In this document: positions 26,670-38,847 of the stretch, in pieces
How positions within the stretch are numbered: position 1 is the first letter of the stretch
How the letters are laid out: every line of letters begins with the position of its first letter
DNA from: Nitrosomonadales bacterium
GTDB lineage: Bacteria > Pseudomonadota > Gammaproteobacteria > Burkholderiales > Gallionellaceae
Assembly (NCBI GenBank): GCA_016234685.1
Contig: JACRAT010000032.1
Span: 28,495 to 92,494 of the forward strand
Direction: 5' to 3'
DNA: 64,000 nt
Made by a program: the position numbers and the translations under genes
Notes under the pieces: generated by a model
Seen by the model: only the letters and a program-made list of their open reading frames with translations
Told to the model about the DNA's origin: nothing
The model's database searches: none

Positions 26670-28115
26670 TCAGTCAGCGCGCACCATCGCCAATCCCCAG
26701 CCCACGCCGAAGCCGTTCACATCCGCCACTACCGCGCCCAGCCCGCCTTCGCAGCGACTGGATGACAGATCGATGTGCAGCCAAGGCGTGTCGTGTTCGA
26801 CAAAGCGTTGCAGGAATCGCGTCGCCAGAATGTGGTCGGCCTCGCCCGCCAGCGTGCATTGCTTGATGTCGGCGATCTTGGAATCCAGCTCGGCTTCGTA
26901 ATCCTCATCCAGCGGGAAGGCGCACAGCCGCTCGCCAGTCTCTTTGCCGACACGCACGGCGCGTTGCACTAACTTGTCGCGGTTGCCCAACACACCGGAG
27001 TAGCGCGCGCCCAGCGCGGTGGCCATGCTGCCGGTCAGCGTGGCGAAGTCGATCATCAGGTCGGGCTTGGCGCGCGAGGCCAGCGTCAGCGTATCGGCCA
27101 GCACCATGCGGCCCTCGGCATCGGTATGGATGATCTCGATAGTCGTGCCGTTGAGCGCCGTCACCACGTCGTTCTGCTTATAGGCTTTCGGGCTGATGTG
27201 GTTCTGCGCCAGCGCCAGCCAGCAATCGAGATTCACCGCCAGCTTCTGCTGCGATGCGGCGAGCAGAATTCCCAGCGCCACTGCCGACCCGTTCATGTCT
27301 TCGTGCATGTTGTGCATATAGCGCGAAGGCTTGAGGTTGTGGCCGCCGGTGTCGAAACAGATGCCCTTGCCAACCAGCGCCACGGTCTGCTGGGCGTCGG
27401 GATGGCGGTAGGACAGATGCACGATGGCAGCGTCCTCAGGCTCGCTGCCCTGAGCCACTGCGACGAACGCGCCTGCGCCCATGCCGCGCAGCGCCGCCAT
27501 GTCGAATTCCTCATGCGACCAGCCGCGCTCGACGGCCAGCTTGCGCACACGCTCGCGGTACAAGCCCGGCGTCAGCTCGTTGGGCGGCAAAATAGTCAGC
27601 TCGCGGCACAGCAGATTGCCGGCAGCTTGCGCCTGCAACGCTGCGAAGGCCGCATTGTCTGCCACACCGTACAGCTCGATCCGCTTCAGCGGCTTGCGCT
27701 CGTCCTTCTTTTTGCGTTGCGGCAACAGCGCAGCGTTCACCCATGCGCCGTACACCGCCAGCCCGGCAGCCTGCTGGCGCTGCGTCTCATCGCCCAGCAC
27801 CACAATGGCGAGCTTCTGCGGATACTCGTCCAGCAAGGTTTGCAGCACCTTGCGCACTTGGGTCTGGCGCGCAAAAATATCCTTGCTCGCATCCAGCATC
27901 GCCCAACACACCAAGCCGCCATCGGCGGTGTTGGCGCTGACTGGTGATTTCGCCAACTCATCCGCCTTCATCTCGCGCCGCGCCAACACCGCCGCCAGCA
28001 ATTCGCCATGCGGGACTCCGTCTGGCAGCACATCAGATTTGGGTAGCAACACCAGCAGATGGGGAACGGACAGTTCGTCCGGCAAGGAAGGGAAAACAGC
28101 AAGGGATGCCAACAT
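26670..28115 (-). CDS. M17 leucyl aminopeptidase family protein
   Basis: 481 residues. M17 peptidases are di-zinc/manganese aminopeptidases, normally cytoplasmic hexamers. The metal-binding core is present as VGKGICFDTGGHNLKP, MHEDMNGSA and HTDAEGRMVLADTL (canonical NTDAEGRL). The N-terminal domain is weakly conserved, and differences at GGH and MNG put it in a side branch rather than classical PepA. GAGGCG precedes the ATG at 28115. It is divergent from aroE. Confidence 0.9.
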   Translation of the reverse strand: MLASLAVFPSLPDELSVPHLLVLLPKSDVLPDGVPHGELLAAVLARREMKADELAKSPVSANTADGGLVCWAMLDASKDIFARQTQVRKVLQTLLDEYPQKLAIVVLGDETQRQQAAGLAVYGAWVNAALLPQRKKKDERKPLKRIELYGVADNAAFAALQAQAAGNLLCRELTILPPNELTPGLYRERVRKLAVERGWSHEEFDMAALRGMGAGAFVAVAQGSEPEDAAIVHLSYRHPDAQQTVALVGKGICFDTGGHNLKPSRYMHNMHEDMNGSAVALGILLAASQQKLAVNLDCWLALAQNHISPKAYKQNDVVTALNGTTIEIIHTDAEGRMVLADTLTLASRAKPDLMIDFATLTGSMATALGARYSGVLGNRDKLVQRAVRVGKETGERLCAFPLDEDYEAELDSKIADIKQCTLAGEADHILATRFLQRFVEHDTPWLHIDLSSSRCEGGLGAVVADVNGFGVGWGLAMVRAD

Positions 28116-28277
28116 GGTTGCGCCTCAGAATCGATCAAGGACGAGATTATACGTTGCGGCGAAGGCTGGAGCGGCATCGCCCGAACTGGCTTTACGCGCA
28201 CTTCGCGCCGAACAAGCAGTTAGCCTTTCTCGCCCATCCGCTATAATCCGCGCCAGTTCTCAACCAAAATCCGCGCC

Positions 28278-29087
28278 ATGACTGACCGTTACGCCGTACT
28301 CGGACATCCCATCTCTCACAGCAAATCGCCGCTGATCCATCGCCAGTTCGCCGAGCAAACCGGGCAGGACATCAGCTACGAAGCCATCGACGCGCCGCTG
28401 GACGGCTTTGCCGCAATGATCGAGCGCTTGCGTGGCGAGGGTTACAGGGGTTGCAACGTGACCGTGCCGTTCAAGTTCGAGGCGTTCAAGCTGTGCGCAC
28501 AACTGACCGGACGCGCACAGGCAGCGCAGGCGGTGAACACCTTGTTCTTCCGCGACGGCAAGATACTGGGTGACAACACCGACGGCGCAGGGCTGGTGAC
28601 CGACATCGAGCAGAATCTGGGCTTTCGCCTGCTGTTCAAAAAAGTGCTACTGATGGGCGCGGGCGGCGCAGCGCACGGGGTGATCTGGCAGTTGTTCAAC
28701 GCCGGAGCGAGCATCGTAGTGGTGAACCGCACGCCGGAGAAAGCCCAGAAGATGGTCGAAGACTTCGCCAGCTACGGCACGGTGTTCGCCAGCAGCTACG
28801 AAGGGCTGGCGGGCAAGCAGTTCGACGTGGTGGTCAACGCGACATCGAGCAGTCTGTCGGACGCGCTGCCGCCGCTGCCGCCCGGAATCTTCTCGGCCAA
28901 CTCGCTGGCCTACGACATGATGTACGGGCGCGACACGCCGTTCTTGAAGTTCGCCCGCGAACAAGGCGCGGCAAAGCTATCCGACGGGCTGGGGATGCTG
29001 GTCGAGCAGGCTGCCGAGGCTTTCTGCAAATGGCGCGAAGTGCGCCCAGAGACCGCGCCAGTGCTGGCGGCGCTGCGGCAGGGCTGA
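28278..29087 (+). CDS. aroE: shikimate dehydrogenase (NADP+)
   Basis: 269 residues. It reduces 3-dehydroshikimate to shikimate in aromatic amino acid synthesis. Visible: GHPISHSKSPLIHRQFAEQ (shikimate binding), NVTVPFKFEAF with the catalytic Lys, GDNTDGAGLV with its Asp partner, GAGGAAHGVIW (NADP loop) and VVNRTPEKAQ. A TATAAT hexamer at 28242-28247, 30 bases before the ATG, is a plausible -10 box. mtgA follows 2 bases after the stop. Confidence 0.95.
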   Translation: MTDRYAVLGHPISHSKSPLIHRQFAEQTGQDISYEAIDAPLDGFAAMIERLRGEGYRGCNVTVPFKFEAFKLCAQLTGRAQAAQAVNTLFFRDGKILGDNTDGAGLVTDIEQNLGFRLLFKKVLLMGAGGAAHGVIWQLFNAGASIVVVNRTPEKAQKMVEDFASYGTVFASSYEGLAGKQFDVVVNATSSSLSDALPPLPPGIFSANSLAYDMMYGRDTPFLKFAREQGAAKLSDGLGMLVEQAAEAFCKWREVRPETAPVLAALRQG

Positions 29088-29089
29088 AG

Positions 29090-29782
29090 ATGCGCATCTG
29101 GTACTGGACTTGGCGCATCACAGCCGTGCTGTTTGGGCTGCTGCTGGCCTATCAGCTGTGGATCTTCGCGCATGTACTGTGGTGGACGAAGTACAACCCC
29201 TCGACCAGCGCCTTCATGGAAGAGCGGCTGGAAGTGTTGCAAGATAAGAATCCGAACGCCGAGTTGCAGCACAAGTGGGTGCCCTACGCCAAGATCTCGC
29301 CCAACCTGAAACGCGCGCTGATCGTCTCGGAAGACGCCAAATTCGTCGATCACGAAGGCTTCGACTGGGACGGTATCCAGAAGGCCTACGAGAAGAACCT
29401 AAAGAAGGGCAAGATCGTCGCGGGCGGCTCCACCATCAGCCAGCAACTGGCGAAGAACCTGTTCCTCTCCGGCAAACGCACGCCCTGGCGCAAACTCGAA
29501 GAGGCCGCCATCACGGTGATGATGGAGGCGGTGATGGACAAGCGACGCATCTTCGAGATCTACCTCAACGTCATCGAATGGGGCAACGGCGTATTCGGCG
29601 CAGAAGCCGCTGCGCGCCACTATTTCAAGATCAGCGCCACCCAACTCACCCCCGCGCAAGCCGCCAAACTGGCCGCGATGGTGCCCAACCCGCGCTACTA
29701 CGACACCCACCGCGAAGCCAGCGGCCTGCAACGCAAGACCGGTATCATCCTCAGCCGCATGGATCAGGCGGAAACGCCGTAA
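29090..29782 (+). CDS. mtgA: monofunctional biosynthetic peptidoglycan transglycosylase
   Basis: 230 residues: an N-terminal membrane helix (ITAVLFGLLLAYQLWIFAHV) and one GT51 domain that polymerises lipid II in the periplasm. All GT51 motifs are intact: SEDAKFVDHEGFDWDGI with the catalytic Glu, GGSTISQQLAKNLFLS, RKLEEA, and EIYLNVIEWGNGVFGAEAAA. No transpeptidase domain is attached. The ATG at 29090 lies 2 bases after aroE; an earlier frame from 29030 overlaps aroE and adds unrelated residues. Confidence 0.94.
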   Translation: MRIWYWTWRITAVLFGLLLAYQLWIFAHVLWWTKYNPSTSAFMEERLEVLQDKNPNAELQHKWVPYAKISPNLKRALIVSEDAKFVDHEGFDWDGIQKAYEKNLKKGKIVAGGSTISQQLAKNLFLSGKRTPWRKLEEAAITVMMEAVMDKRRIFEIYLNVIEWGNGVFGAEAAARHYFKISATQLTPAQAAKLAAMVPNPRYYDTHREASGLQRKTGIILSRMDQAETP

Positions 29783-29937
29783 GCAGTCAGGCTGCCGGGA
29801 GTTAGTCGGTAGCCTGTTGCAGCTAGCTCATGCGGCATAGCGGAACTCGGGGCGACGGGTAATATCAAGGCCGCGCCGGATTTCATTGCACCCGGGACAC
29901 CCTCTGCGATGGAACGATCAAAGAGATAAATACACGC

Positions 29938-29966
29938 AAAAATCCCCCGGTGTTGCCGGGGGGATT
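29938..29966 (-). terminator. rho-independent terminator of pepP
   Basis: On the minus strand AATCCCCCCGGCAACACCGGGGGATTTTT: a stem of about ten pairs with one bulged G, a short loop and a T5 run, 25 bases after the pepP stop. The rest of the 29783-29990 spacer shows no gene. Confidence 0.85.
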
Positions 29967-29990
29967 AAGGTAAATCCGCCTTATCGGGAT

Positions 29991-32025
<2,035 letters not shown>

Positions 32026-32032
32026 TCACGTT

Positions 32033-32126
32033 TGCTCCCTCCCCCACGGGGGGAGGGCTGGGGAGAGGGAGTAGCCCTAGCACCTGAAACAGCAAATCCT
32101 CCCTGCCCCCCTTTGATAAAGGGGGG
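32033..32126. repeat. palindromic repeats between murU and amgK
   Basis: Two elements in the 148-bp spacer: CTCCCTCCCCC/GGGGGGAGGG at about 32036-32058 (family A type) and CCCCCCTTT GAT AAAGGGGGG at 32106-32126, a perfect nine-base stem. The second one might also act as a transcript end signal, but has no T-run. Confidence 0.65.
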
Positions 32127-32161
32127 TAAGGTCAGGCTAGGCGCAGGGGACAACGGGAGCA

Positions 32162-33166
32162 TCAGAAGGAATAGCCTTCCTGCACGTCGTTCGGGTGCAG
32201 TTCGTCGAGCAGATTGAGCAGCGGCTTGAGGTCGATGTAGCGGGCGCAGGCGCGATGCAGGTATTCGAACACCAGCGGGATGTCTTTCAGGTAGCCGTCC
32301 TTGCCGTCGCGGTGAGACAGACGGGCGAAGATGCCCAGCACTTTGATGTGGCGCTGTACGCCCATCATCTCGTAGTCGCGGTAGAACTCGCCGAAATCCT
32401 CACGCACTGGCAGCCCGGCAGCACGCGCTTTTTCCCAGTAGCGAATCAGCCAGTCCATGATCTCCGGCTCTTCCCACTGGATGTAGGCGTCCTTGAACAG
32501 CGAGGCGAGGTCGTAGGTGATGGGGCCGTAGACGGCATCTTGAAAGTCCAATATTCCTGGATTCGGCTCGGTCAGCATCAAATTGCGCGAGTGATAATCG
32601 CGGTGCACATATACGCACGGCTGCGCCAGATTGTTGGCGAGGATGGCCTTGAAGGCGCGCTCCAGATTGTGGCTCTGCTTGTCGCTCAGCGTCTTGCCCA
32701 GATGCTTGCCGATGTACCACTCGGGGAACAGGTTCAACTCGCGGCGCAGCAAGGCTTCGTCGTAAGGTAGTAGTTCGTTGGGCTTAGATGCGAGCTGAAT
32801 CTTGATGAGCGCATCGGTGGCAGCGCCGTAGAGTTTCGCGGCGTTGCCACCATCCTTCCCGCGCAAGGCTTGCAGATAAGTCGTATTGCCGAGGTCGGAC
32901 AGTAGCAGGAAACCTTGCTCCAGATCTTGCGCATACACATGCGGCACATGCGTTCCGGCATCCTCGAATAACTTGCCGATATGCAGGAATGGGCGGCAGT
33001 CCTCGTGCTGGGGCGGGGCATCCATCACCACGCGCGTCTCGCCGTTGGGGAACGTCGCACGGAAATAGCGGCGGAAGCTGGCATCGGCGGAGGCGGGGGC
33101 GAGGGTGAAGGTTTCGTTCGGATACAGGCTGGAGAGCCAATCGCTGAGCTGTTTCTGGCGTTGCAT
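32162..33166 (-). CDS. amgK: N-acetylmuramate/N-acetylglucosamine kinase AmgK
   Basis: 334 residues of the aminoglycoside-phosphotransferase-like fold. Kinase landmarks: catalytic CVYVHRDYHSRNLM and metal-binding GILDFQDAVYGPITYDLASL. AmgK phosphorylates the anomeric carbon of MurNAc and MurU converts the product to UDP-MurNAc, a recycling bypass that gives intrinsic fosfomycin resistance in Pseudomonas. Position next to lptD-surA-pdxA-rsmA is the same as in Pseudomonas, which supports the call. Its partner murU is frameshifted here. Confidence 0.9.
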   Translation of the reverse strand: MQRQKQLSDWLSSLYPNETFTLAPASADASFRRYFRATFPNGETRVVMDAPPQHEDCRPFLHIGKLFEDAGTHVPHVYAQDLEQGFLLLSDLGNTTYLQALRGKDGGNAAKLYGAATDALIKIQLASKPNELLPYDEALLRRELNLFPEWYIGKHLGKTLSDKQSHNLERAFKAILANNLAQPCVYVHRDYHSRNLMLTEPNPGILDFQDAVYGPITYDLASLFKDAYIQWEEPEIMDWLIRYWEKARAAGLPVREDFGEFYRDYEMMGVQRHIKVLGIFARLSHRDGKDGYLKDIPLVFEYLHRACARYIDLKPLLNLLDELHPNDVQEGYSF

Positions 33167-33228
33167 TATGAATTGCCTTAATTGTGGATTTGTGCGATTT
33201 TAGCACCTTAATTTATCAACCCCGCATC

Positions 33229-35451
33229 ATGCATTTCCGCCTCAAGCCCGTTGCCCTTTCCCTGCTGTGTCTGTTCTCCGCTGTCGCTTATGCGGAAGAG
33301 GACGGGCGACCGTCTCCGCCGGAACAGCGTTTTCAAAAGGTGCCGGAGTCGCCACAGGATGCGCCCATCTTCTTCTATGCCGATCGCGTGGAGGATAGGC
33401 AGGACGAGCAGATCGAAGCCACCGGCAATGTCGAAGTGCGCAAGCTGGACCAGTCGGTGCGGGCCGATCATATGCTGTATCTCAAGGGGCCGCGTGAATT
33501 GCAGGCGGACGGTTCGGTACGTATCGAGCAGAACGGCAGCACTGTCGAGGGTACTCGGATGAGTATCAATCTCGATTCTGGCATCGGCAGTATGGAAAAA
33601 CCGGTGTTCTACATCCGCGAAAACAAGAGCCACGCGCGAGCGGATAGTCTCAAATTCGAAGGTAAGTTGAATTACACCCTGACCAATGCGGAGTACACCA
33701 CTTGCCCTGCGGGCAAGGAAGACTGGGTGATGAGTACGACCCAGTTGGACATGGATCGGAGTCGCCAAGTGGGCGAGGCGGAACATGCTTGGGTGACTTG
33801 GAAGGGCATTCCGCTGCTGTATTCTCCCTGGATGGACTTTTCTCTGGGCGGGCAGCGCAAGTCAGGATTCCTCGGGCCGGTGTTCGGCAGCACGGCGCGT
33901 GGCGGCAGCGAGGTGGTCGTGCCTTATTATTGGAGCATCGCGCCTAACCGGGATGCGACGGTTTCCCCCCGCGTGATGCTCAAGCGCGGCCTGCAACTGA
34001 GCAACGAATTCCGCTATCTGGAGAGCGACTATGTGGGTGAGGCGCATCTGGATGTGTTGCCGAACGATCAAGTCGCCCGTTCGACGCGGACGCGCATGGC
34101 GTTGAAACACGCACAGCAATTCGGGCACGATTTTTCAGGCAAGCTGGATTTCAATCAGGTATCCGACGATGCCTACTTCCGCGACCTCTCCAACTCGATC
34201 ACGGGTACGGCACAGGTAAATCTGATGCGCGAGGGCGTGCTGTCGTATGCGCCTAGCGACTGGTGGAATGCGAATCTGCGCGTCCAGCGGTTCCAGACTT
34301 TGCAGGATCCGGCGGCTCCAGTCGTTGTCCCTTATTACCGCACGCCGCAGCTCACTGTGCTGGGGCAGCATCCTCTGGCCGGGGCGAATGTGGCGTTCTC
34401 CGGCGAGTTCGTTGATTTCAGCCATCCTTCTGCTGTGAATGGGCGGCGCTTGGTGATGTACCCCAGCGTGAGCTATCCACTGGTGAAAACGGCAGGCTAT
34501 CACCTGACCCCCAAAGTCGGGGTGCATAGCACCAGCTATTCGCTGGGGGTGAATAATCTGGCGGGCTTGCCTGCGACGGCGACGCGTACCCTGCCCATCG
34601 CTAGTCTGGATGGCGGCGTGGAGTTCGAGCGCGATGCCAATTTCTTCGGACAAGACTATGTGCAGACGCTGGAGCCGCGCCTGTATTACGTCTACATCCC
34701 TTATCGCAACCAAAATAGCTTGCCGGTCTTCGACACGGCGCAGGCCGACTTCAATTTTGCGCAAATATTCACCGAGAATCGCTTCTTCGGTAGTGACCGT
34801 ATCGGCGACGCCAATCAGGCGACTCTGGCGTTGACTTCGCGCATGATCGAGCCGGAGACCGGTGCCGAACGCCTGCGGCTGGCGATGGGGCAGCGCTTCA
34901 GCGTGAAGTCGCCGCAAGTGACACTGAATACGCCAGTCTCGACCAACCAATCGTCGGACGTTCTGCTGGATGCGTTTGGTCGGGTGAGCCGGGCATGGTC
35001 GTTGAACAGCACGCTGCAATACAACCCCAGCCAGTCGCGCAGCGAGAAACTGAATCTCTCCACCCGTTACCAACCCGAGGTCGGCAAGGTGCTCAATCTC
35101 GGTTATCGCTACACGCGGGCCAGCTTGCGGCAAGTCGATGTTTCGGCGCAATGGCCTTTGAGCAGCCGCTGGCACGCGGTGATGCGATGGAACTATTCCT
35201 TGCAGGACAGCCAATTGTTGGAGGCGCTGACTGGCGTTGAGTATAATCAGGACTGTTGGACGGTTCGCTTGGTCGCGCAGCGCTTCACCACCTCCACGCA
35301 GCAAACCTCGACCGGCATCTTCGTCCAATTGGAGTTGAACGGTCTGGTGCGCGTCGGTTCCGATCCGCTGAATGCCTTGCGCCAGAGCATCCCCGGCTAT
35401 ACCAAGCTCAACCAGACACACGAAGACGTGCCGGTGCAGGGTTTATATTGA
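33229..35451 (+). CDS. lptD: LPS-assembly outer-membrane protein LptD
   Basis: 740 residues. Signal peptide ending AVAYA (about residue 22), an N-terminal OstA/LptA-like beta-jellyroll (FFYADRVEDRQDEQIEATGN, ADHMLYLKGP) and a large C-terminal beta-barrel. With LptE it inserts lipopolysaccharide in the outer leaflet. Only two Cys remain in the mature protein (TTCPAG and NQDCW), compared with four in E. coli, so just one long-range disulfide is possible. ATG at 33229 chosen because it opens the signal peptide. It is divergent from amgK and leads surA-pdxA-rsmA. Confidence 0.95.
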   Translation: MHFRLKPVALSLLCLFSAVAYAEEDGRPSPPEQRFQKVPESPQDAPIFFYADRVEDRQDEQIEATGNVEVRKLDQSVRADHMLYLKGPRELQADGSVRIEQNGSTVEGTRMSINLDSGIGSMEKPVFYIRENKSHARADSLKFEGKLNYTLTNAEYTTCPAGKEDWVMSTTQLDMDRSRQVGEAEHAWVTWKGIPLLYSPWMDFSLGGQRKSGFLGPVFGSTARGGSEVVVPYYWSIAPNRDATVSPRVMLKRGLQLSNEFRYLESDYVGEAHLDVLPNDQVARSTRTRMALKHAQQFGHDFSGKLDFNQVSDDAYFRDLSNSITGTAQVNLMREGVLSYAPSDWWNANLRVQRFQTLQDPAAPVVVPYYRTPQLTVLGQHPLAGANVAFSGEFVDFSHPSAVNGRRLVMYPSVSYPLVKTAGYHLTPKVGVHSTSYSLGVNNLAGLPATATRTLPIASLDGGVEFERDANFFGQDYVQTLEPRLYYVYIPYRNQNSLPVFDTAQADFNFAQIFTENRFFGSDRIGDANQATLALTSRMIEPETGAERLRLAMGQRFSVKSPQVTLNTPVSTNQSSDVLLDAFGRVSRAWSLNSTLQYNPSQSRSEKLNLSTRYQPEVGKVLNLGYRYTRASLRQVDVSAQWPLSSRWHAVMRWNYSLQDSQLLEALTGVEYNQDCWTVRLVAQRFTTSTQQTSTGIFVQLELNGLVRVGSDPLNALRQSIPGYTKLNQTHEDVPVQGLY

Positions 35452-35475
35452 TTCGCCGATTTTTGAGAGGCTTTT

Positions 35476-36789
35476 ATGTTGCGTAACAAAATTGTGCAGG
35501 CCAGCCTGCTGTGGCTGGTTTGTATCGCTGGGGCCCAAGCGGTGGATCCGCAGAAGCAGGTCGCTCCCATCGACGAGATCGTCGTGTTGGTGAACGACGA
35601 CGTCATCACCCGCCACGAGTTGGACGAGCGGGTCGAAATGGTGACGCGCCAGCTCAAAAAACAGGGAACAGCGCTGCCCGAGGCGAGCATTCTGGAGAAG
35701 CAGATCCTTGAGCGGATGATCACCGAACGGTTGCAATCGCAGTTCGCCAAAGAGACCGGCTTGCGCATCGACGACACGCAACTGGATCGCGCGCTCAACC
35801 GCATCGCCCAGCAGAACGGCATCGCCACGCTGAGCGAATTCCGTGGTCGGCTGGAAAAAGACGGCGTCGAATTCGACAAGTTCCGCGAAGAAATCCGCGC
35901 CGAGATCGCCACCTCACGCTTGCGTGAGCGCGAGGTGGATAGCAAGCTGGTCATCAGCGACAACGAGGCGGATAGCTTCATTGCCAATCAGGAAAAACAA
36001 ACCGGGCAGGGGGTCGAATACCATCTGGCGCACATCTTCATCGTCGTGCCGGAGCAGGCCAGTGCCGATGTGATCCGCACCAGCAAGAAGCGCGCGGACG
36101 ACGCTCTCGCCCAACTGTATGGTGGCGCTGAGTTCGCTCAAGTCGCGGCGGGATTCTCCGACGCCAAGGATGCGCTCACCGGTGGCGATCTGGGCTGGCG
36201 TCCCGCCGACCGCATCGCCATGCTGTTTCTGGACGAGCTGAAGAAGATGAAGCCGGGCGCGGTCAGCCCCATCCTGCGCAGCCCGAACGGCTTCCACATC
36301 GTCAAGCTGATCGAAAAACGCAGCAAAGATGTGCCCATCCTCATCTCGCAGACCCACGTCCGCCACATCCTCATCAAGACCAGTGAGCTCGTGCCAGAGA
36401 AGGTCGCCCGTGATCGTCTGCTGGCGATCAAGCGCGCCATCGACAACGGCGCGAACTTCGCCGAGCAGGCACGCTCCTTCTCGGAAGATGGTAGTGCTGC
36501 TCAAGGTGGCGACTTGGGCTGGATCTCGCCCGGCGATACTGTGCCCGAGTTCGAGGCGGGCATGAACGCCCTGCAAGTCGGCCAGATCAGTGATGCAGTC
36601 CAGTCTGGTTTCGGCTGGCATCTGATACAAGTGACCGAGCGTCGCGATACCGACATGAGCATTGAGCAGAAGCGCCAGCAAGCGCGCCAAGCCATCCGCT
36701 CCATGAAGTCCGACGAGAACTGGCAAGACTGGCTGCGCCAACTGCGTGACCGCGCCTATATCGAATACCGCATTGAGCAAGCCAACTGA
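35476..36789 (+). CDS. surA: periplasmic chaperone and peptidyl-prolyl isomerase SurA
   Basis: 437 residues. Signal peptide to about AGAQA (residue 22), a SurA N-terminal helical domain ([21 protein letters not shown]), then two parvulin domains ([15 protein letters not shown]...[12 protein letters not shown] and [14 protein letters not shown]...[17 protein letters not shown]). SurA escorts outer-membrane proteins, including LptD, to the BAM complex. It begins 24 bases after lptD. Confidence 0.95.
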   Translation: MLRNKIVQASLLWLVCIAGAQAVDPQKQVAPIDEIVVLVNDDVITRHELDERVEMVTRQLKKQGTALPEASILEKQILERMITERLQSQFAKETGLRIDDTQLDRALNRIAQQNGIATLSEFRGRLEKDGVEFDKFREEIRAEIATSRLREREVDSKLVISDNEADSFIANQEKQTGQGVEYHLAHIFIVVPEQASADVIRTSKKRADDALAQLYGGAEFAQVAAGFSDAKDALTGGDLGWRPADRIAMLFLDELKKMKPGAVSPILRSPNGFHIVKLIEKRSKDVPILISQTHVRHILIKTSELVPEKVARDRLLAIKRAIDNGANFAEQARSFSEDGSAAQGGDLGWISPGDTVPEFEAGMNALQVGQISDAVQSGFGWHLIQVTERRDTDMSIEQKRQQARQAIRSMKSDENWQDWLRQLRDRAYIEYRIEQAN

Positions 36790-37783
36790 TACCCGTCCGC
36801 TGGTCGTCACCAGCGGCGAACCCGCAGGTATAGGCCCTGATCTGTGTCTGCAACTGGCGGGGCTGCCCGTGGTGGTTCTGGCGGATAAAGGATTGCTGGC
36901 GCAGCGCGCCGGACAACTGGGGCTGCGCGTCGAGTTGCTCGATTACCGTCCTTTTCCTCGGGGGGAGCGCGTGCTGGAGGAGACTACACTTCCCGGTCAG
37001 CTTCACGTCCTGCACGTCCCGCTGTCTGCTTCCGTCGAAGCGGGCCAACTCGATCCCGCCAACAGCCGCTACGTGCTGGAGCTGCTCACCCGCGCCGCGC
37101 AAGGTTGCCAGTCGGGCGAATTCGTCGGCATGGTCACCGCGCCTGTCCACAAGGGTGTCATCAACGACGCAGGCATCCCGTTCACCGGCCACACCGAAGT
37201 CCTCGCTGAACTGACCGACACGCCACTGGTGGTGATGATGCTGGCGGGCAACGGCTTGCGCGTGGCACTCGCTACCACTCACCTGCCGCTGCGTGAAGTG
37301 GCCGACGCCATCACCCAGCCCTTGCTGGAAGCCGTGCTGCGCATCCTGCACCATGACTTGCAGCGCCGTTTCGGCTTGGAAAACCCGCGCATCCTGATCG
37401 CCGGACTCAATCCGCACGCGGGCGAAGGTGGCCACCTTGGACGCGAAGAGATCGAGGTGATGATCCCGGTGCTGGATAAACTGCGCGCCGAGGGTTTCAG
37501 TGTCTCCGCACCTCTACCCGCCGACACCCTGTTCGCTGTCCACCGCTTGAAAGAGGCCGATGCTGTGCTGGCGATGTACCACGATCAAGGCTTGCCGGTG
37601 CTGAAACACGCCAGCTTCGGCGAGGGCGTGAACATCACCCTCGGCCTGCCCCTCATTCGCACCTCGGTCGATCACGGCACGGCGCTGGAGTTGGCGGGTA
37701 CGGGCAAGGCCGGGGTGGGCAGTTTGCTGGAAGCGATCAAGGTCGCACGAGAAATGGCGCGGCATGAACTTGCGAACCGCTGA
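36773..37783 (+). CDS. pdxA: 4-hydroxythreonine-4-phosphate dehydrogenase
   Basis: 336 residues. NAD-dependent metalloenzyme of pyridoxal-5'-phosphate synthesis. Motifs: [34 protein letters not shown] and [11 protein letters not shown], which hold the metal-binding His residues. The start is uncertain: the TTG at 36773 gives the N-terminus closest to family length, while a GTG at 36746 adds nine residues; neither has a clear ribosome site, and both overlap the surA end, suggesting coupling. Confidence 0.92.
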   Translation: MSKPTDTRPLVVTSGEPAGIGPDLCLQLAGLPVVVLADKGLLAQRAGQLGLRVELLDYRPFPRGERVLEETTLPGQLHVLHVPLSASVEAGQLDPANSRYVLELLTRAAQGCQSGEFVGMVTAPVHKGVINDAGIPFTGHTEVLAELTDTPLVVMMLAGNGLRVALATTHLPLREVADAITQPLLEAVLRILHHDLQRRFGLENPRILIAGLNPHAGEGGHLGREEIEVMIPVLDKLRAEGFSVSAPLPADTLFAVHRLKEADAVLAMYHDQGLPVLKHASFGEGVNITLGLPLIRTSVDHGTALELAGTGKAGVGSLLEAIKVAREMARHELANR

Positions 37784-37797
37784 ACGGGGAGAGCCGT

Positions 37798-37823
37798 CAT
37801 TCCGGCGCAGGCCGGAATGACTG
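37798..37823. repeat. solitary family B palindrome (dRS3-like)
   Basis: GTCATTCCGGCGCAGGCCGGAATGAC, a near-perfect palindrome in the pdxA-rsmA spacer. The same unit occurs in pairs at 46570/46667 and, in the CCCGC variant, at 56089/56226. Confidence 0.75.
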
Positions 37824-37929
37824 GTTAAAAGGTTGAGATGAACCATGCATAAGGCAAAAAAACAGTCTAGCTCCGGCATCACGCGCTGCGCGCATGAGCC
37901 GGCACAGAAACGTTTCCCGGGAGATTAAA

Positions 37930-38694
37930 TTGAGCCATCAAGCCAAGAAACGTTTTGGACAGAACTTTCTGGTCGATCAGAACATCATTGCCGACATCGT
38001 GCGTTGCATCCGCCCGGAAGCGGTCGACACCATGGTGGAGATCGGCCCCGGCTTGGGAGCGCTGACGCGCCCACTGCTCAAGGCGCTCGATCATCTGCAT
38101 GTGGTCGAGATTGACCGCGACATCATCGCGCGGCTGCATACCGATTATCCGAAAGACAAGTTGACCGTCCACGAGGGCGATGCGCTCAAGTTCGATTTCG
38201 CCACGCTGCCCGCGCCGTTGCGCATTGTCGGCAACCTGCCTTACAACATCTCATCGCCGCTGCTGTTTCACTTCGCGGACTACGCCCTTCGCGTCACCGA
38301 CATGCATTTCATGTTGCAGAACGAGGTGGTGGAACGCATGGTGGCGGAGCCTTCGACGGCGGCTTACGGGCGGCTGTCGGTGATGTTGCAGGCGCGCTTC
38401 TACATGGAGAAGTTGCTCGACGTGCCGCCAGCTTCGTTCCGCCCCGCGCCCAAGGTGGATTCCGCCATCGTGCGCATGATCCCGCTGCCTGTCGATCAGT
38501 TATTGGTCAAGGATCAGGCGCGCTTCTCCGCCATCGTGGCGGCGGCGTTCGGCCAGCGCCGCAAGACGCTGCGCAACACGCTGAAGGCCTATCTCAATGA
38601 GGAAGATTTCGCCCGTCTGGGTATAGACCCGCAACTGCGCGCCGAGAATCTGGGCGTGGAAGATTTCGCCCGCATCGCCAACCGGCCAGTTTAG
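37930..38694 (+). CDS. rsmA: 16S rRNA dimethyladenosine (A1518/A1519) transferase
   Basis: 254 residues, family-sized. It dimethylates two adjacent adenines in helix 45 of 16S rRNA. Motifs: [28 protein letters not shown] (SAM loop), [10 protein letters not shown], and [12 protein letters not shown] (catalytic NLPY). Start: TTG at 37930 is preceded by GGGAGATTAAA, a good ribosome site, and gives the standard N-terminus; an ATG at 37894 adds 12 residues with no ribosome site. Confidence 0.94.
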   Translation: MSHQAKKRFGQNFLVDQNIIADIVRCIRPEAVDTMVEIGPGLGALTRPLLKALDHLHVVEIDRDIIARLHTDYPKDKLTVHEGDALKFDFATLPAPLRIVGNLPYNISSPLLFHFADYALRVTDMHFMLQNEVVERMVAEPSTAAYGRLSVMLQARFYMEKLLDVPPASFRPAPKVDSAIVRMIPLPVDQLLVKDQARFSAIVAAAFGQRRKTLRNTLKAYLNEEDFARLGIDPQLRAENLGVEDFARIANRPV

Positions 38695-38714
38695 GGCGGC
38701 GCTGGTTCTCCGTT

Positions 38715-38745
38715 CTTGGTGAGCCTGTCGACAAGCTCAGGGCGC
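38715..38745. repeat. family C repeat (GACAAGCTCAGGGC type)
   Basis: TGAGCCTGTCGACAAGCTCAGGGCGCA after rsmA. A related copy, CCCTTCGACAGGCTCAGGGCGAACGG, lies at 45780-45805. CCTGTCGACAAGCTCAGG contains an imperfect hairpin. This kind of short repeat is common between genes of many proteobacteria. Confidence 0.6.
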
Positions 38746-38847
38746 ACGCTCTGAATAGATCGGTTCCCTTAGATTCAACGCATCGACCTGTTTTTGTGGG
38801 ATATTGCCAGTCCCGGCCTGAGTGCGCCTTGAGTGAATGCGGAGGTG

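Noticed and set aside
34135..35421. A 428-codon minus-strand frame opposite lptD
   Set aside because: Shadow of the barrel-coding strand; the product has no recognisable domain.
37784..37860. Palindrome after pdxA as a terminator
   Set aside because: It is a dispersed repeat with no T-run, and rsmA is expected to be co-transcribed.
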